From Nocardia cerradoensis NBRC 101014 (GTDB lineage Bacteria > Actinomycetota > Actinomycetes > Mycobacteriales > Mycobacteriaceae), in NCBI RefSeq assembly GCF_000308535.1, contig NZ_BAFW01000061.1, positions 1 to 37,646 of the forward strand: a stretch of 37,646 bases of DNA. Direction: 5' to 3'. This document shows positions 24,468 through 33,385 of this stretch, in pieces; position 1 is the stretch's first letter; each line of letters starts with the position of its first letter. Position numbers and translations under genes: made by a program. The notes under the pieces are model-generated. The model saw nothing but the letters and a program-made list of their open reading frames with translations, had not been told where the DNA came from and did not search any database.

Positions 24468-26165
24468 ATGTCAGAGTCTGACGGTATGGGTGTTCTGCGG
24501 CGCATGGCGGCCGGTGGTGTCGTCGCGATGAGTCTGGTCGCGCTGTCCGGATGCGGTGGGGGCAGCGAAACCGCACATCAGGGCGCGATACCTCTGGTGT
24601 CCACCGGCGACCTTCCGTCGGCGCAGGCCGGTGAGGTGCATCTGTTCGGGTTCAACGATCTGCACGGCCATCTGGAACCGCCGGAGGCGAGCAACGGGCA
24701 GGTGGGGGAGTACACCGCGGGTGGGGCGGCGTACCTGGCCACGCATCTGCAGCGGTTGCGGGCGGCGTATCCGGACAGTGCGGTGGTGTCGGCGGGGGAC
24801 AATATCGGGGCGAGTCCGCTGGTGTCGTCGCTGTTTCACGACGAGCCGACGATCGACTTCCTGAATCAGGCAGGGGTCGCGGCGTCGGCGGTGGGTAATC
24901 ACGAGCTCGACCACGGCGTCGTCGAGCTGGGACGGTTGCGGGCGGGCGGTTGTGCGCTCGACGGGTGCTCGCCGGGGGAGCCGTTCACGGGTGCGCGGTT
25001 CGATTTCCTCGCCGCCAATCTCACCGATTCCCGCGGTGAGCCCCCGGCCGGGGTGCGGCCGTGGACGATGCTGACGATCGGCGGGCACAAGATCGGTGTG
25101 GTCGGTGTGGTGACGCCGGATACGGTGAATCTCGTTTTCCCCGAAGGCATTCGCGGCTACACCTTCGGCGAGGAGGCCGAGGCGATCAACAAGTACGTGC
25201 CTGCCATGAAGCAGGCCGGTGCGGAAACCGTTGTCGCCCTGGTGCACGACGGCGGTGCGCAGGGCACACCGGCGAAGACCACCGACTACAACGGTTGCGC
25301 CGACATCAGTCCCGATGTGCCGGCGTTGGCGGCGCATACGGATCCCGCCGTCCGGGTGCTGCTCACCGGGCACAGCCATCAGGCCTACAACTGCGAATTC
25401 GACGGCAAGGTGGTGACCCAGGCCGCGTCCTACGGCCGCCTGATCACCGACGTGACACTGCGGTTCGACCACGGGAAGGTGTCCGCGCACGCGGTGAACC
25501 GGGTGGTCACGCGCGATGTCGCTCCCGATCCGGCGGTGGACAAGTTGATCGGGTTCTTCTCCGGCCAGGCGGCGCCGCGAGCGCAACGGGTGGTGGGCAC
25601 CGCCACGGCGCCACTGACGCGCAGCGATCGCGGCGGCGGTGAATCCCCGCTGGGTGCGGTGATCGCCGATGCGATGCTCGACGTCACCCACGATTCGGCT
25701 CGAGCCGTCGCGGCGTTCATGAATCCGGGCGGGGTGCGCGCCGATATCGGTCCCGGGCCGATCACCTACGGCAGCATCTACGAGACGCAGCCGTTCGGCA
25801 ATCAGGTCGTCACCGTGACCCTGACCGGCCGCCAGATCCTGGACCTGCTGGAACAGCAGTGGGACAACAAGAGCAAACCGGCCGTGCTCTCGGTCGCGGG
25901 CATCTCCTATGCCTACGACGACAAGGCCGCGCCGGGGCACAAGGTGGTCGCCGACTCCGTCCGCATCGGCGGCCAGCCCGTGAATCCGGTCGCGACCTAC
26001 CGGGTGACCACCAACAACTTCCTCGCCTCCGGCGGCGACGGATTCGCGGTGTTCACCCGGGGTACGGACACGACGGTCGGCCCGACCGATCTGGACGCCT
26101 TGGAGACCTACCTGCGTGATCGGGGAACGGTCGGCCCGCCGGAGGAGCGTGTCCAACGCCGGTGA
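24468..26165 (+). CDS. 5'-nucleotidase / bifunctional metallophosphatase lipoprotein
   Basis: The 565-residue protein begins with a lipoprotein signal (lipobox LSGC), then a calcineurin-like metallophosphatase domain with all blocks: FNDLHGH, SAGDNIGASP, VGNHELDHG, LVHDGG and LLTGHSHQAY. The C-terminal 5'-nucleotidase domain carries NPGGVRADI, QPFGNQVVTVTLTGRQILDL and TNNFLASGGDGFAVF. It should be anchored outside the membrane and release phosphate from nucleotides (UshA/NadN type). The start is either ATG 24468 or ATG 24486; neither has a strong ribosome binding site. It stands alone on the plus strand. Confidence 0.93.
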   Translation: MSESDGMGVLRRMAAGGVVAMSLVALSGCGGGSETAHQGAIPLVSTGDLPSAQAGEVHLFGFNDLHGHLEPPEASNGQVGEYTAGGAAYLATHLQRLRAAYPDSAVVSAGDNIGASPLVSSLFHDEPTIDFLNQAGVAASAVGNHELDHGVVELGRLRAGGCALDGCSPGEPFTGARFDFLAANLTDSRGEPPAGVRPWTMLTIGGHKIGVVGVVTPDTVNLVFPEGIRGYTFGEEAEAINKYVPAMKQAGAETVVALVHDGGAQGTPAKTTDYNGCADISPDVPALAAHTDPAVRVLLTGHSHQAYNCEFDGKVVTQAASYGRLITDVTLRFDHGKVSAHAVNRVVTRDVAPDPAVDKLIGFFSGQAAPRAQRVVGTATAPLTRSDRGGGESPLGAVIADAMLDVTHDSARAVAAFMNPGGVRADIGPGPITYGSIYETQPFGNQVVTVTLTGRQILDLLEQQWDNKSKPAVLSVAGISYAYDDKAAPGHKVVADSVRIGGQPVNPVATYRVTTNNFLASGGDGFAVFTRGTDTTVGPTDLDALETYLRDRGTVGPPEERVQRR

Positions 26166-26650
26166 ACGAGCCCGTGACACTCGGAAACACCGCGTGCCAT
26201 CCGGCCGTATCTTGTTTTCATGAGCCCCAAATCCGAGAATACCCAGCACGACCTCGGACGACTCGTATCGCTACGGCGACGCCGCAGGTTTGTTGCGCGT
26301 CTCGACTTCGCCTCGATGTCCCGCGCAACTCCGGCTCTCGATGTGAGCAGCTTCCGCGCGGACCAGGATCACACGGCGGATCAGGAATCGGACGATCCGT
26401 ACGAGTGCTGATCCTCCCGACCGGACCGGGAAATCATCGACACGACCATCACGATCCGCCGCGTTGGACGACCGACTTCCCCGCAGGGGCCCGAGAACGA
26501 ATGCGACCCGATTCCGTTCGACATGGAGGCCGGTCGGGCGTACGGCAGGGTCTGTGCCGCCGTGATCGCTCGCGCCGGTAGAGGCTGACCTTCGGGGCGC
26601 GATACGTCGACTTAGCCCACATTTGTGCTCGCAGCAGGCACAATGCGGAC
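26166..26650. other. 485-bp region with gene remnants
   Basis: The region contains a PIN-domain remnant (listed separately) and, upstream in the same frame, a 63-codon open frame (ATG 26220 to 26411). TATCTT lies 7 bp before that ATG, compatible with a leaderless start, but the Arg-rich product matches nothing I know. It could be an antitoxin remnant paired with the PIN fragment, which is a guess from position. Confidence 0.35.
26412..26588 (+). pseudogene. fragment of a PIN-domain (VapC-type) toxin gene
   Basis: The frame between stops at 26411 and 26588 encodes CDPIPFDMEAGRAYGRVCAA (from 26502), very like the middle of VapC-type PIN ribonucleases (pattern PFD..AARAYGR). It lacks the N-terminal Asp motif and the C-terminal acidic motifs and ends early, so it cannot be active. 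It sits 60 bp before the adenine methyltransferase gene. The assignment rests on one motif. Confidence 0.4.
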
Positions 26651-28747
26651 ATGCGCGGCGGGCGGGAGCAGCCAGCAGCAGACCGCCGGGCGGGACGGGA
26701 GCCGGGCGGGGGTGGGGCGCGGAAACGGCACGGGCGGCATTACACGCCGCCGCGGTTGGCGGCGTTTCTCGCGGAGCGAATGCTCGCGCATGTGCGACCT
26801 GGTCGTGAATTGTCGGTGCTCGATCCCGCCTGTGGGGATGGGGAGTTGTTGTCGGCGGTGGCACGCGTTGCCGCGCAACGCTTTCCGGGTACTTCCCTGC
26901 ATCTGGTGGGGTACGACCTGAATGCCGCAGCGGTTGACGAAGCTCAGGCCAGGGGTGTGGCGTGGAACAGCCGATTCGGGAGCTCGTCGCAGGTCTGGCC
27001 GGAGAAGGGCACCGCCGGATCGTGGGCGGGATCGCGGGTGGCCAAGGGCGTCGGTGCGTCTTTCGATGCGGTGTCTGGGGCCGATGCCGCGCCGCCGAAT
27101 CGTGTCGTGATCGATTGGCGGGTGGGTGATTACCTCTGTGCCGTAACCGAGTTGGCCGACGCCCACTTCGATGCCGTGATCACGAACCCGCCGTATGTGC
27201 GGACCCAGCAGCTGGGCGGCGCGACCGCGCAGATGTTGAGCAAGCAGTTCGGGTTGTCGGGACGTATCGATCTGACCCACCCGTTCGTCGCGACGATTCC
27301 GCGGTTGCTGCGGCCCGGCGGAGTGCTGGGTCTGCTGTGCGCCAACCGATTCCTCAGCACGAAGGCGGGGGCGAATCTGCGGGCGTTGCTGTATGCGGAG
27401 CTGACGCCGGTGGAGCTTTACGACCTCGGGGATACTCGGCTGTTCGAGGCGGCGGTGCTGCCCGCGGTGACGATCGCTGTGCGCGGGCGCGAGAAACGAA
27501 CCTGCCGGTTTGTCACGGCCTACGAGTCGGAGCGCGAACCGACGGCCGAGGCCGACCTGTTCGACGCTTTGGTCGGCCCGGCCGATTCCGTGGTGGAACA
27601 CGGCGGGCGCCGCATCGCGGTGGAGACCGGAACGCTGTGGACCGGTGCGCACGACAGCGCGGGGCGAGTGCGGAATCCGGAGCCCGGTATGGCCCCCTCC
27701 GTGGCGTCGGCCAGCGGGAAGTCACCGTCGAGCGAAAAGTCCATGGCGAGTGGAGAGTCGCCAGTGGGCGCAAGCCTAGCGGGGGCGAGCCGACCCGCCG
27801 GTGGTGTTTCGGCGCACCGCAGCATCTGGATCGGTCGCGAGCATGACGCTGAATCCGGGATGGCAGGGACACCCGTCGAGGGTGTCGACGCCGACGTGAA
27901 GTGCGAAGACGAATCGCTCACGAGCACTTTCGATCCCGCGACTCCGTGGCGCATGTCGCGCCCGGATACCGACGCCTGGTTGGCGCGAATCGCCGCCGGC
28001 ACGTGGCGCACATTCGGTGAGGTCGCGCGAATCAGGGTCGGAATCAAGACGAATGCGGATCGAATCTTCATCTCCGACCGTTGGGAGGATCGGCCGTGCT
28101 GCCCGGAGCCCGAGCTGCTCCACGGGCTACTGACTCATCACGATCTCGTTCCGTGGCGAATCGCCCGCGCCCACGATACTCGCGTGCTGTATCCCTACGA
28201 CGCTTCCTGTACCTGCCGCACACCGATCGACCTGAACGAATACCCGCGCGCCGCAGCCTATCTCGCTCAGCACAAGGACACTCTGGCCGCTCGCGACTAC
28301 CTCACCGGCACCGGGCGGGAGTGGTTCGAGATCTGGGTGCCGCAGCGACCGCATCTGTGGTGCCGGCCGAAGGTGGTGTTCCCGGATATCAGTGTGGCGC
28401 CGCGGTTCGCGCTCGACCGCAGCGGGGCGGTGGTGAACGGCGACTGCTACTGGATGTCGCTGGCCGATATCGGCGACGAGCGCCTCGCCTATTTGCTGAT
28501 GGGCGTGGCCAATTCGACGCTCGGGCTGCGGTTCTACGATGCCGTGTGCGGAAATCGGCTCTATGCCGGGCGGCGGCGGTGGATCACGCAGTACGTCACC
28601 CGGCTTCCACTGCCCGATCCGAATACCGGTGCGGGACAGAAGCTCACCGATCTGGCCGGCGACTTGGCCAACGGTGGAGCCGAACCTGATGCCGCGCTGC
28701 TCGACCGGCGGGTGGCAGCGGCGTTCGGGCTGGGCGAGACCGGGTAG
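26651..28747 (+). CDS. Eco57I-like N6-adenine DNA methyltransferase, solitary
   Basis: The 698-residue protein has RHYTPPRLAAFLAERML (typical start of type I/IIG methylases), SAM motif I DPACGDGE (58-65) and the N6-adenine catalytic motif NPPY (179-182), followed by LLRPGGVLGLLCANRFLST. The second half, from about 440, looks like a TaqI/Eco57I-type specificity region (VARIRVGIKTNADRIFI, PRFALDRSGAVVNGDCYW, MGVANSTLGLRFY, WITQYVTRLPLP). A disordered insert rich in Ser, Gly, Ala and Pro lies at about 340-430, and a smaller Gly/Ser insert near 105-140. No nuclease motif or restriction gene is adjacent. It is an orphan methyltransferase, or a relic of a restriction-modification system. Confidence 0.88.
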   Translation: MRGGREQPAADRRAGREPGGGGARKRHGRHYTPPRLAAFLAERMLAHVRPGRELSVLDPACGDGELLSAVARVAAQRFPGTSLHLVGYDLNAAAVDEAQARGVAWNSRFGSSSQVWPEKGTAGSWAGSRVAKGVGASFDAVSGADAAPPNRVVIDWRVGDYLCAVTELADAHFDAVITNPPYVRTQQLGGATAQMLSKQFGLSGRIDLTHPFVATIPRLLRPGGVLGLLCANRFLSTKAGANLRALLYAELTPVELYDLGDTRLFEAAVLPAVTIAVRGREKRTCRFVTAYESEREPTAEADLFDALVGPADSVVEHGGRRIAVETGTLWTGAHDSAGRVRNPEPGMAPSVASASGKSPSSEKSMASGESPVGASLAGASRPAGGVSAHRSIWIGREHDAESGMAGTPVEGVDADVKCEDESLTSTFDPATPWRMSRPDTDAWLARIAAGTWRTFGEVARIRVGIKTNADRIFISDRWEDRPCCPEPELLHGLLTHHDLVPWRIARAHDTRVLYPYDASCTCRTPIDLNEYPRAAAYLAQHKDTLAARDYLTGTGREWFEIWVPQRPHLWCRPKVVFPDISVAPRFALDRSGAVVNGDCYWMSLADIGDERLAYLLMGVANSTLGLRFYDAVCGNRLYAGRRRWITQYVTRLPLPDPNTGAGQKLTDLAGDLANGGAEPDAALLDRRVAAAFGLGETG

Positions 28748-28764
28748 GCACACCCGCGTGGCGG

Positions 28765-29385
28765 TCAGGCGGTGCGCCCGCCGACCATCGGCAGCAAGGT
28801 CCGCCGGGCGAAGGCGCGGGCGGCCTCCGCATCCGAGAGCGGAATCAGCCCGTCGGGCGTCAATGCCAGCGATTGCGCCAGCCGGGCCATGATCTCGGCG
28901 ACGAGGTCGGCATCGAAATCCAGCTCGGCGTTGGTCTTCTGCAGACCGCGCAGCTTGTCGCCCAGATAGGCGCGGCCCACCGCGAGGATCGGGCCGGCGT
29001 CGGTGGTCAGTCGGGGCAGGATCAGCTCGGGTTCGGTGCGCAGCAGACGCTGCAGCAGCTCGTTGTGCGCCAGCGCGGTGATGAAGACGACGAAGATCTC
29101 CACCAGCTGATCCTCGTTGTCGGTGATGCTGCCGACCCGCTGTTCGATATCGGCGACGAAGCGCTGGGCCTCGCGCACGCTCACCGCCTCGACCAGATCG
29201 TTCTTCGATTCGAAGCGGCGGTACAGCGTGGCCGGGCTGATGCCGGCGCGGCGCGCGATCTCACCCATGCTGGTGCGCTTGATCCCGAAGTCCAGGAAGG
29301 CCGACAGGGCGCTCTCGAGCAGCTGCTCACCGTCGGAGCGGGGCTTCTCGAGGATGCGGGCCAGGATGGACGGAACAGGGGGCAT
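28765..29385 (-). CDS. TetR-family transcriptional regulator
   Basis: This 206-residue regulator has an N-terminal HTH typical of TetR: LLESALSAFLDFGIKRTSMG, EIARRAGISPATLYRRFESK and NDLVEAV. The rest is the all-helical ligand and dimer domain. It converges with the methyltransferase gene (17 bp apart). Upstream the minus strand has GAGATAATGATC (around 29440-29455), a candidate partial operator. The target and ligand are unknown. Confidence 0.92.
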   Translation of the reverse strand: MPPVPSILARILEKPRSDGEQLLESALSAFLDFGIKRTSMGEIARRAGISPATLYRRFESKNDLVEAVSVREAQRFVADIEQRVGSITDNEDQLVEIFVVFITALAHNELLQRLLRTEPELILPRLTTDAGPILAVGRAYLGDKLRGLQKTNAELDFDADLVAEIMARLAQSLALTPDGLIPLSDAEAARAFARRTLLPMVGGRTA

Positions 29386-29487
29386 GGGGTCTCCAGTCGA
29401 GTCGGCGAATGACCGCGTCGATGCGGAAGGCTGACGATCATTATCTCATCGCGCCGGACCGCCACCGACTTCCCCGACTGCCCGCGC

Positions 29488-29667
29488 TCATCGTAGATTG
29501 AGGGCGTCCATTTCCTGCTCGATCGCATTCGCGGCGAAATCGCTTCCGCTGGAACGTAATTCGTGGACCCGGCGCTGTAGCGCCTCGATGCCACCGGGTT
29601 GGGCCGCGATATCGGCCACACTGATCCGCCCCTTGGGTCGGTGCATACCGGACTGCTCGTACGACAC
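29488..29667 (-). CDS. 59-residue protein of unknown function
   Basis: This is a short gene with a perfect AGGAGG (29675-29680) 7 bases before a GTG start. The product is charged: KGRISVADIAAQPGGIEALQ, then RRVHELRSSGSDFAANAIEQ, ending EMDALNLR. It has no signal peptide and no membrane segment, and looks like a short helical protein. It lies between the TetR gene and the carbonic anhydrase gene on the same strand, with 97 bp to the TetR start. I recognise no family. The ribosome binding site and well-behaved composition make it likely real. Confidence 0.65.
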   Translation of the reverse strand: MSYEQSGMHRPKGRISVADIAAQPGGIEALQRRVHELRSSGSDFAANAIEQEMDALNLR

Positions 29668-29796
29668 CGTCTAACCTCCTGCATACCCACGTCGCAGTAC
29701 GCCGCCCGAGGCGATGATTCACTGCCGCGGACCGCGAACATGCTGCGACGATGCTACCAAGAGATCAACATGGACGCTTGACCAGTGTGGCCCGTC

Positions 29797-30315
29797 TCAC
29801 AGCTGGGTGCCGGTGTCGCGGTGAGTGCTCATATTGTGCAGATAGACCGCGGCGTTGAGCTTGATGCGATCGCGTTCGGCCTCGCCGAGTTCGCGCCGCA
29901 CCTTGCCCGGTACGCCCGCGACCAGGGAGCCGGGCGGAATCTTCGCCCCCTCGGGAATCAGGGCGTTGGCGGCGATCAGACTGCCCTCACCGATCACCGC
30001 GCCGTTGAGCACGGTCGCGCCCATGCCGACGAGAACGTCGTCGCCGATCGTGCAGCCGTGCAGGATCGCGTTGTGGCCCACCGATACTCCGCTGCCGACC
30101 CGCAGTGCGAAACCCGGATCGGCGTGCAGGACGCACCCGTCCTGGATGTTGGTGCCGGCGCCGATCTCGATGTCCTCCAGATCGCCGCGGATCACCGCGC
30201 CGTACCAGACGCTGACCTGTTCACCCAGCCGCACCCGGCCGATCACCGTGGCCGTCGGCGCCACCCACGCGGTGTCGTCGATCTGCGGCTCGTGCTCACC
30301 CAGCTTGATCCTCAT
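29797..30315 (-). CDS. gamma-carbonic anhydrase family protein (left-handed beta helix)
   Basis: This protein of about 172 residues is built of hexapeptide repeats: VAPTATVIGRVRLGEQVSVW, YGAVIRGDLEDIEIGAGTNI, QDGCVLHADPG and VGHNAILHGCTIGDDVLVGM. The three His residues of the gamma-class metal site are in place (LHADPG, VGHNAILHGC). The family includes true carbonic anhydrases and PaaY-like thioesterases. The start ATG 30315 lies inside the end of the GlxA-type regulator gene (20-bp overlap), so both are in one transcript. Confidence 0.93.
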   Translation of the reverse strand: MRIKLGEHEPQIDDTAWVAPTATVIGRVRLGEQVSVWYGAVIRGDLEDIEIGAGTNIQDGCVLHADPGFALRVGSGVSVGHNAILHGCTIGDDVLVGMGATVLNGAVIGEGSLIAANALIPEGAKIPPGSLVAGVPGKVRRELGEAERDRIKLNAAVYLHNMSTHRDTGTQL

Positions 30316-31276
30316 GCAGGTCAACATAGCTGGCCCGGAACTGGGCGCGATGTGCGGCCGGTGGCAGCCCGAGGGTGCGGTGGAAATGGTGGCGCAGATT
30401 CATCGCGGTGCCCAGGCCGGTCTCGGCGGCGATGCGGTCCATCGTGTCGTCGGTGGATTCCAGCAGCAGCCGGGCGCGGTCGATGCGCTGATCGAGCAGC
30501 CAGCGCTGCGGGCTGGAGCCGGTGCGTTCGCGGAAGCGGCGGGTGAAGGTGCGCCGCGACATCAGGGCGGTGCGGGCCCAGCCGTCCAGATCGATCGGAT
30601 GATCCAAATGTGTTCGCGCCCAGACCATCGCGTGTTCGATCGGATCGTCGTCGTCGGCGTCGGGCACCGCGAGCGGTATGTACTGTGCCTGTGACCCGGC
30701 ACGGTAGGGGGCCAGGACCAGGGTGCGCGCGAGTTCGGTCGCGGCGCGGGCGCCGTGGTCGGCGCGTACCAGGTGCAGGCAACAGTCCAGTGCCGCAGCC
30801 ACTCCCGCGGAGGTGACCACAACGCCGAGGTCGGTCCACAGCCGATCCGCGCGCACGGTCACCGCGGGAAACGCGCGGGCCAGGGCCGTGGCCAGACCCC
30901 AGTGAGTGGTGACTTCGCGTCCGTCCGCCAGACCGGTCGCGGCGACGACCCAGGAACCGCGGCACAATCCGACGATGCGGGCGCCGCGGTCGTGCGCGCG
31001 CCACAGCGCCGACGAAATAGACTCGGGAACAGGGAGTTCCGGGTTCCAGCTGGGAATCACCACGGTCTCCGCGCGGTCGATCGCCTCGGGGCCGTGGCGC
31101 ACGACGAGGTCGAAATCGCCGGGGGTGCTCAGTATTCCGGGTACCTCGGCGCAGGTGAGCACCTGGTAGGGCGCGCTGTGCTGCACGCTGGTGCCGATGC
31201 GCCCGAACACCATTCCGGGAACGGACAGATGAAACGGGCTGATCCCGTCGAAGGCGACCACCGCGACCACATGCAT
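30296..31276 (-). CDS. GlxA-family transcriptional regulator (DJ-1/PfpI + AraC HTH)
   Basis: This 326-residue relative of the regulator at 4809 has an N-terminal DJ-1/PfpI-like domain (VAVVAFDGISPFHLSVPGMV, TVVIPSW, IVGLCRGSWVVAATGLADGR, DLGVVVTSAGVAAALDCCLH) and a C-terminal AraC-type HTH (TALMSRRTFTRRFRERTGSS, MDRIAAETGLGTAMNLRHHF). It overlaps the carbonic anhydrase gene and is divergent from the MBL-fold hydrolase at 31348 with 71 bp between. Both are candidate targets. The effector is unknown. Confidence 0.92.
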   Translation of the reverse strand: MHVVAVVAFDGISPFHLSVPGMVFGRIGTSVQHSAPYQVLTCAEVPGILSTPGDFDLVVRHGPEAIDRAETVVIPSWNPELPVPESISSALWRAHDRGARIVGLCRGSWVVAATGLADGREVTTHWGLATALARAFPAVTVRADRLWTDLGVVVTSAGVAAALDCCLHLVRADHGARAATELARTLVLAPYRAGSQAQYIPLAVPDADDDDPIEHAMVWARTHLDHPIDLDGWARTALMSRRTFTRRFRERTGSSPQRWLLDQRIDRARLLLESTDDTMDRIAAETGLGTAMNLRHHFHRTLGLPPAAHRAQFRASYVDLHEDQAG

Positions 31277-31347
31277 GGCCCGATCTTATCGAAGCATGGC
31301 CTGCGGGCCACTGTTGGAACCTGCCCGATCGGTACAGGCTGTTGCTC

Positions 31348-32115
31348 ATGACGAACACGCTCTCCACCACGGTCGAACTCCTGCACATCGGCGGCCCCAC
31401 CGTCCGGCTGAACTACGGCGGGCTGGTCTGGTTGACCGATCCGACCTTCGACGAACCCGGCGACTACTCCGCCGGCGCGCTCACCCTGCACAAACTGACC
31501 GGACCGGCAGTCGCGGCGGAGCAGGTCGGCCCGGTGGACGTGGTGCTGCTGTCGCACGATCAGCATCCCGACAATCTCGATCCGGCCGGGCGCGACGTCA
31601 TGGCCGGCGTCGAGACCGTGCTGTCCACGCCGGAAGCGGCCGGACGACTGGAAGGTGTTCGGGGACTGACGGTGTGGGAGTCGGTGACCCTCGGCGCCGT
31701 CACGGTCACCGCGGTACCCGCACTGCACGGGCCGGAGGGAGCCGAGGCGTTGAGCGGCACGGTCACCGGCTTCGTGTTGCAGGCCGAGGATCTGCCGACG
31801 GTGTACATCTCCGGCGACAACGCCTCCATCGACTACGTCGAGCGCGTCGTGGCGCGATTCGGCCGGATCGATATCGCCCTGCTCAATGTCGGCGCCGCCA
31901 ACGTGGGCCGGTTCGAGGATCGCGACGTCACGCTCAACGCGCGCACGGCGCTGGCCGCGGCACAGATCCTCGGCGAGGCGGTCGTGGTGCCGGTGCATGC
32001 CGAGGGCTGGGCGCACTTCACCGAGACGCTCGATCACCTGCGGCGCACCTTCGGCTACGGCGGGCGTGCGAAGCAGCTGCGGATCCCGCCGCTGGGCGAG
32101 TCGATCACGGTGTGA
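31348..32115 (+). CDS. MBL-fold metal-dependent hydrolase
   Basis: The 255-residue protein has a metallo-beta-lactamase fold of the UlaG/YcbG-like type: VELLHIGGPTVRLNYGG, TDPTFDEPGDY, the metal motif SHDQHPDNLD, VTVTAVPALHGPEG, VYISGDNASIDY and VVPVHAEGWAHF. The substrate is unknown, as for most members. ATG 31348 is preferred over TTG 31342. It is divergent from the GlxA-type regulator, which is its likely controller. Confidence 0.91.
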   Translation: MTNTLSTTVELLHIGGPTVRLNYGGLVWLTDPTFDEPGDYSAGALTLHKLTGPAVAAEQVGPVDVVLLSHDQHPDNLDPAGRDVMAGVETVLSTPEAAGRLEGVRGLTVWESVTLGAVTVTAVPALHGPEGAEALSGTVTGFVLQAEDLPTVYISGDNASIDYVERVVARFGRIDIALLNVGAANVGRFEDRDVTLNARTALAAAQILGEAVVVPVHAEGWAHFTETLDHLRRTFGYGGRAKQLRIPPLGESITV

Positions 32116-32224
32116 GGAGGACGGCGGGCGGCCGGGCGCGGATCGATTGCCGATTGGTTGCGGTTCGGCGAATCACCGCGACATGATCATGGCGCCGCGC
32201 CCGGATCAGGGCCACGATGGCGGT

Positions 32225-33343
32225 ATGAGAATCGGGGTTCCACGCGAGATCAAACCGCAGGAGAGCCGGGTCGCCCTCGCCCCGGCCGGCGCCGTCGAAC
32301 TCACCCGGCACGGTCATCGGGTGCTGATCGAATCCGGCGCCGGACTCGGGTCCGGATTCACCGACGCCGATTACGCGGCCGCCGGGGCGACCATCGCTGA
32401 GTCCGCCGACGCCGTGTGGGACGAGGCGGAATTGGTGTTGAAGGTGAAAGAGCCGGTCGCCCCTGAATATTCACGTATGCGCGCCGGGCAGGTGCTGTTC
32501 ACCTTCCTGCACCTGGCGGCCTCCCGGAAATGCACCGACGCCGTGCTGGCCTCCGGTGTCACCGCCATCGCCTACGAAACCGTGCGCGGACCCGACGGAT
32601 CGCTACCGCTGCTGACGCCGATGAGCGAGATCGCGGGCAAACTCGCACCGCAGGTCGGCGCCTATCACCTGATGGCGCCCGAAGGTGGCGCCGGTGTGTT
32701 GCTGGGCGGTGTGCCGGGGGTGCGGCCGGCGGAAGTGGTGGTGATCGGCGGCGGGGTGGCCGGCACGAGTGCGGCGACGGTCGCGGTCGGAATGGGTGCG
32801 CGGGTGATCGTGCTCGACACCAATCCGGTGCGGTTGCGAGAACTCGATGTCCGGTTCGCCGGGCGCGTCACCCCGCTCGCCGCCAATGCCGCCGATATCG
32901 AGCGGGCCGTCGTCGCCGCGGATCTGGTGATCGGTTCCGTGCTGGTGCCGGGAGCCCGTGCGCCGCAACTGGTTCCGGACACCCTGGTGCAGCGGATGCG
33001 GCCGGGGACCGTGCTGGTCGACATCGCCATCGACCAGGGTGGATGTTTCCAGAGCTCACATCCCACCACGCACGCCGAACCGACCTTCGCCGTGGCGAAT
33101 TCGCTGTTCTACTGTGTCGCGAACATGCCCGGCGCGGTCCCGCACACCGCCACGGTCGCGTTGACCAACGCCACCCTGCCGTATGTGCGGACCATCGCCG
33201 ATCTCGGCTGGCAGGAGGCCTGCCGGGCCGACCCGGGGCTCGAGGCCGGGCTCACTGCCGATGCGGGACAGCTCTATTCCGCGGCGGTGGCGCGGGCGCA
33301 CGGTCTGGTCGGGGTCGGTCCCGGCGCGAGGTGGCACGCCTGA
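32225..33343 (+). CDS. ald: alanine dehydrogenase
   Basis: This is a 372-residue L-alanine dehydrogenase (pyruvate + NH3 + NADH to L-alanine and back). It starts MRIGVPREIKPQESRVALAP and has the catalytic Lys in LVLKVKEPV, His in FTFLHLAASR, the NAD-binding VVVIGGGVAGTSAATVAVGM and the conserved DIAIDQGGCFQSSHPTTHAE, followed by VANMPGAVPHTATVALTNAT. Length and motifs match Mycobacterium Ald. The frame is open further upstream, but the ATG at 32225 is the family start. No clear partner gene is adjacent. The stop codon is part of a 15-bp tandem repeat. Confidence 0.96.
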   Translation: MRIGVPREIKPQESRVALAPAGAVELTRHGHRVLIESGAGLGSGFTDADYAAAGATIAESADAVWDEAELVLKVKEPVAPEYSRMRAGQVLFTFLHLAASRKCTDAVLASGVTAIAYETVRGPDGSLPLLTPMSEIAGKLAPQVGAYHLMAPEGGAGVLLGGVPGVRPAEVVVIGGGVAGTSAATVAVGMGARVIVLDTNPVRLRELDVRFAGRVTPLAANAADIERAVVAADLVIGSVLVPGARAPQLVPDTLVQRMRPGTVLVDIAIDQGGCFQSSHPTTHAEPTFAVANSLFYCVANMPGAVPHTATVALTNATLPYVRTIADLGWQEACRADPGLEAGLTADAGQLYSAAVARAHGLVGVGPGARWHA

Positions 33344-33385
33344 TCGAGCCGAGCCTGATCGAGCCGCGTGTGATCGAGCCCGGTC
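33341..33385. repeat. three tandem 15-bp repeats at the ald stop codon
   Basis: TGATCGAGCC recurs exactly at 33341, 33356 and 33371, a 15-bp period. The first TGA is the ald stop. It lies in the 42-bp gap between ald and the convergent sigma factor gene. Confidence 0.85.

Noticed and set aside
24471..26249. 592-codon minus-strand frame opposite the 5'-nucleotidase
   Set aside because: The nucleotidase has all catalytic blocks; the antisense frame has none and is Arg/His-rich.
26220..26411. 63-codon frame with a leaderless-type start considered as an antitoxin gene
   Set aside because: The -10-like TATCTT has no convincing -35, and the product resembles no antitoxin family. It is kept only as a note on the region.
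29488..29667. 59-residue gene considered as a RiPP precursor because P450s are in the window
   Set aside because: There is no core-peptide-like C-terminus, no RiPP maturation gene nearby, and the nearest P450 is over 5 kb away.
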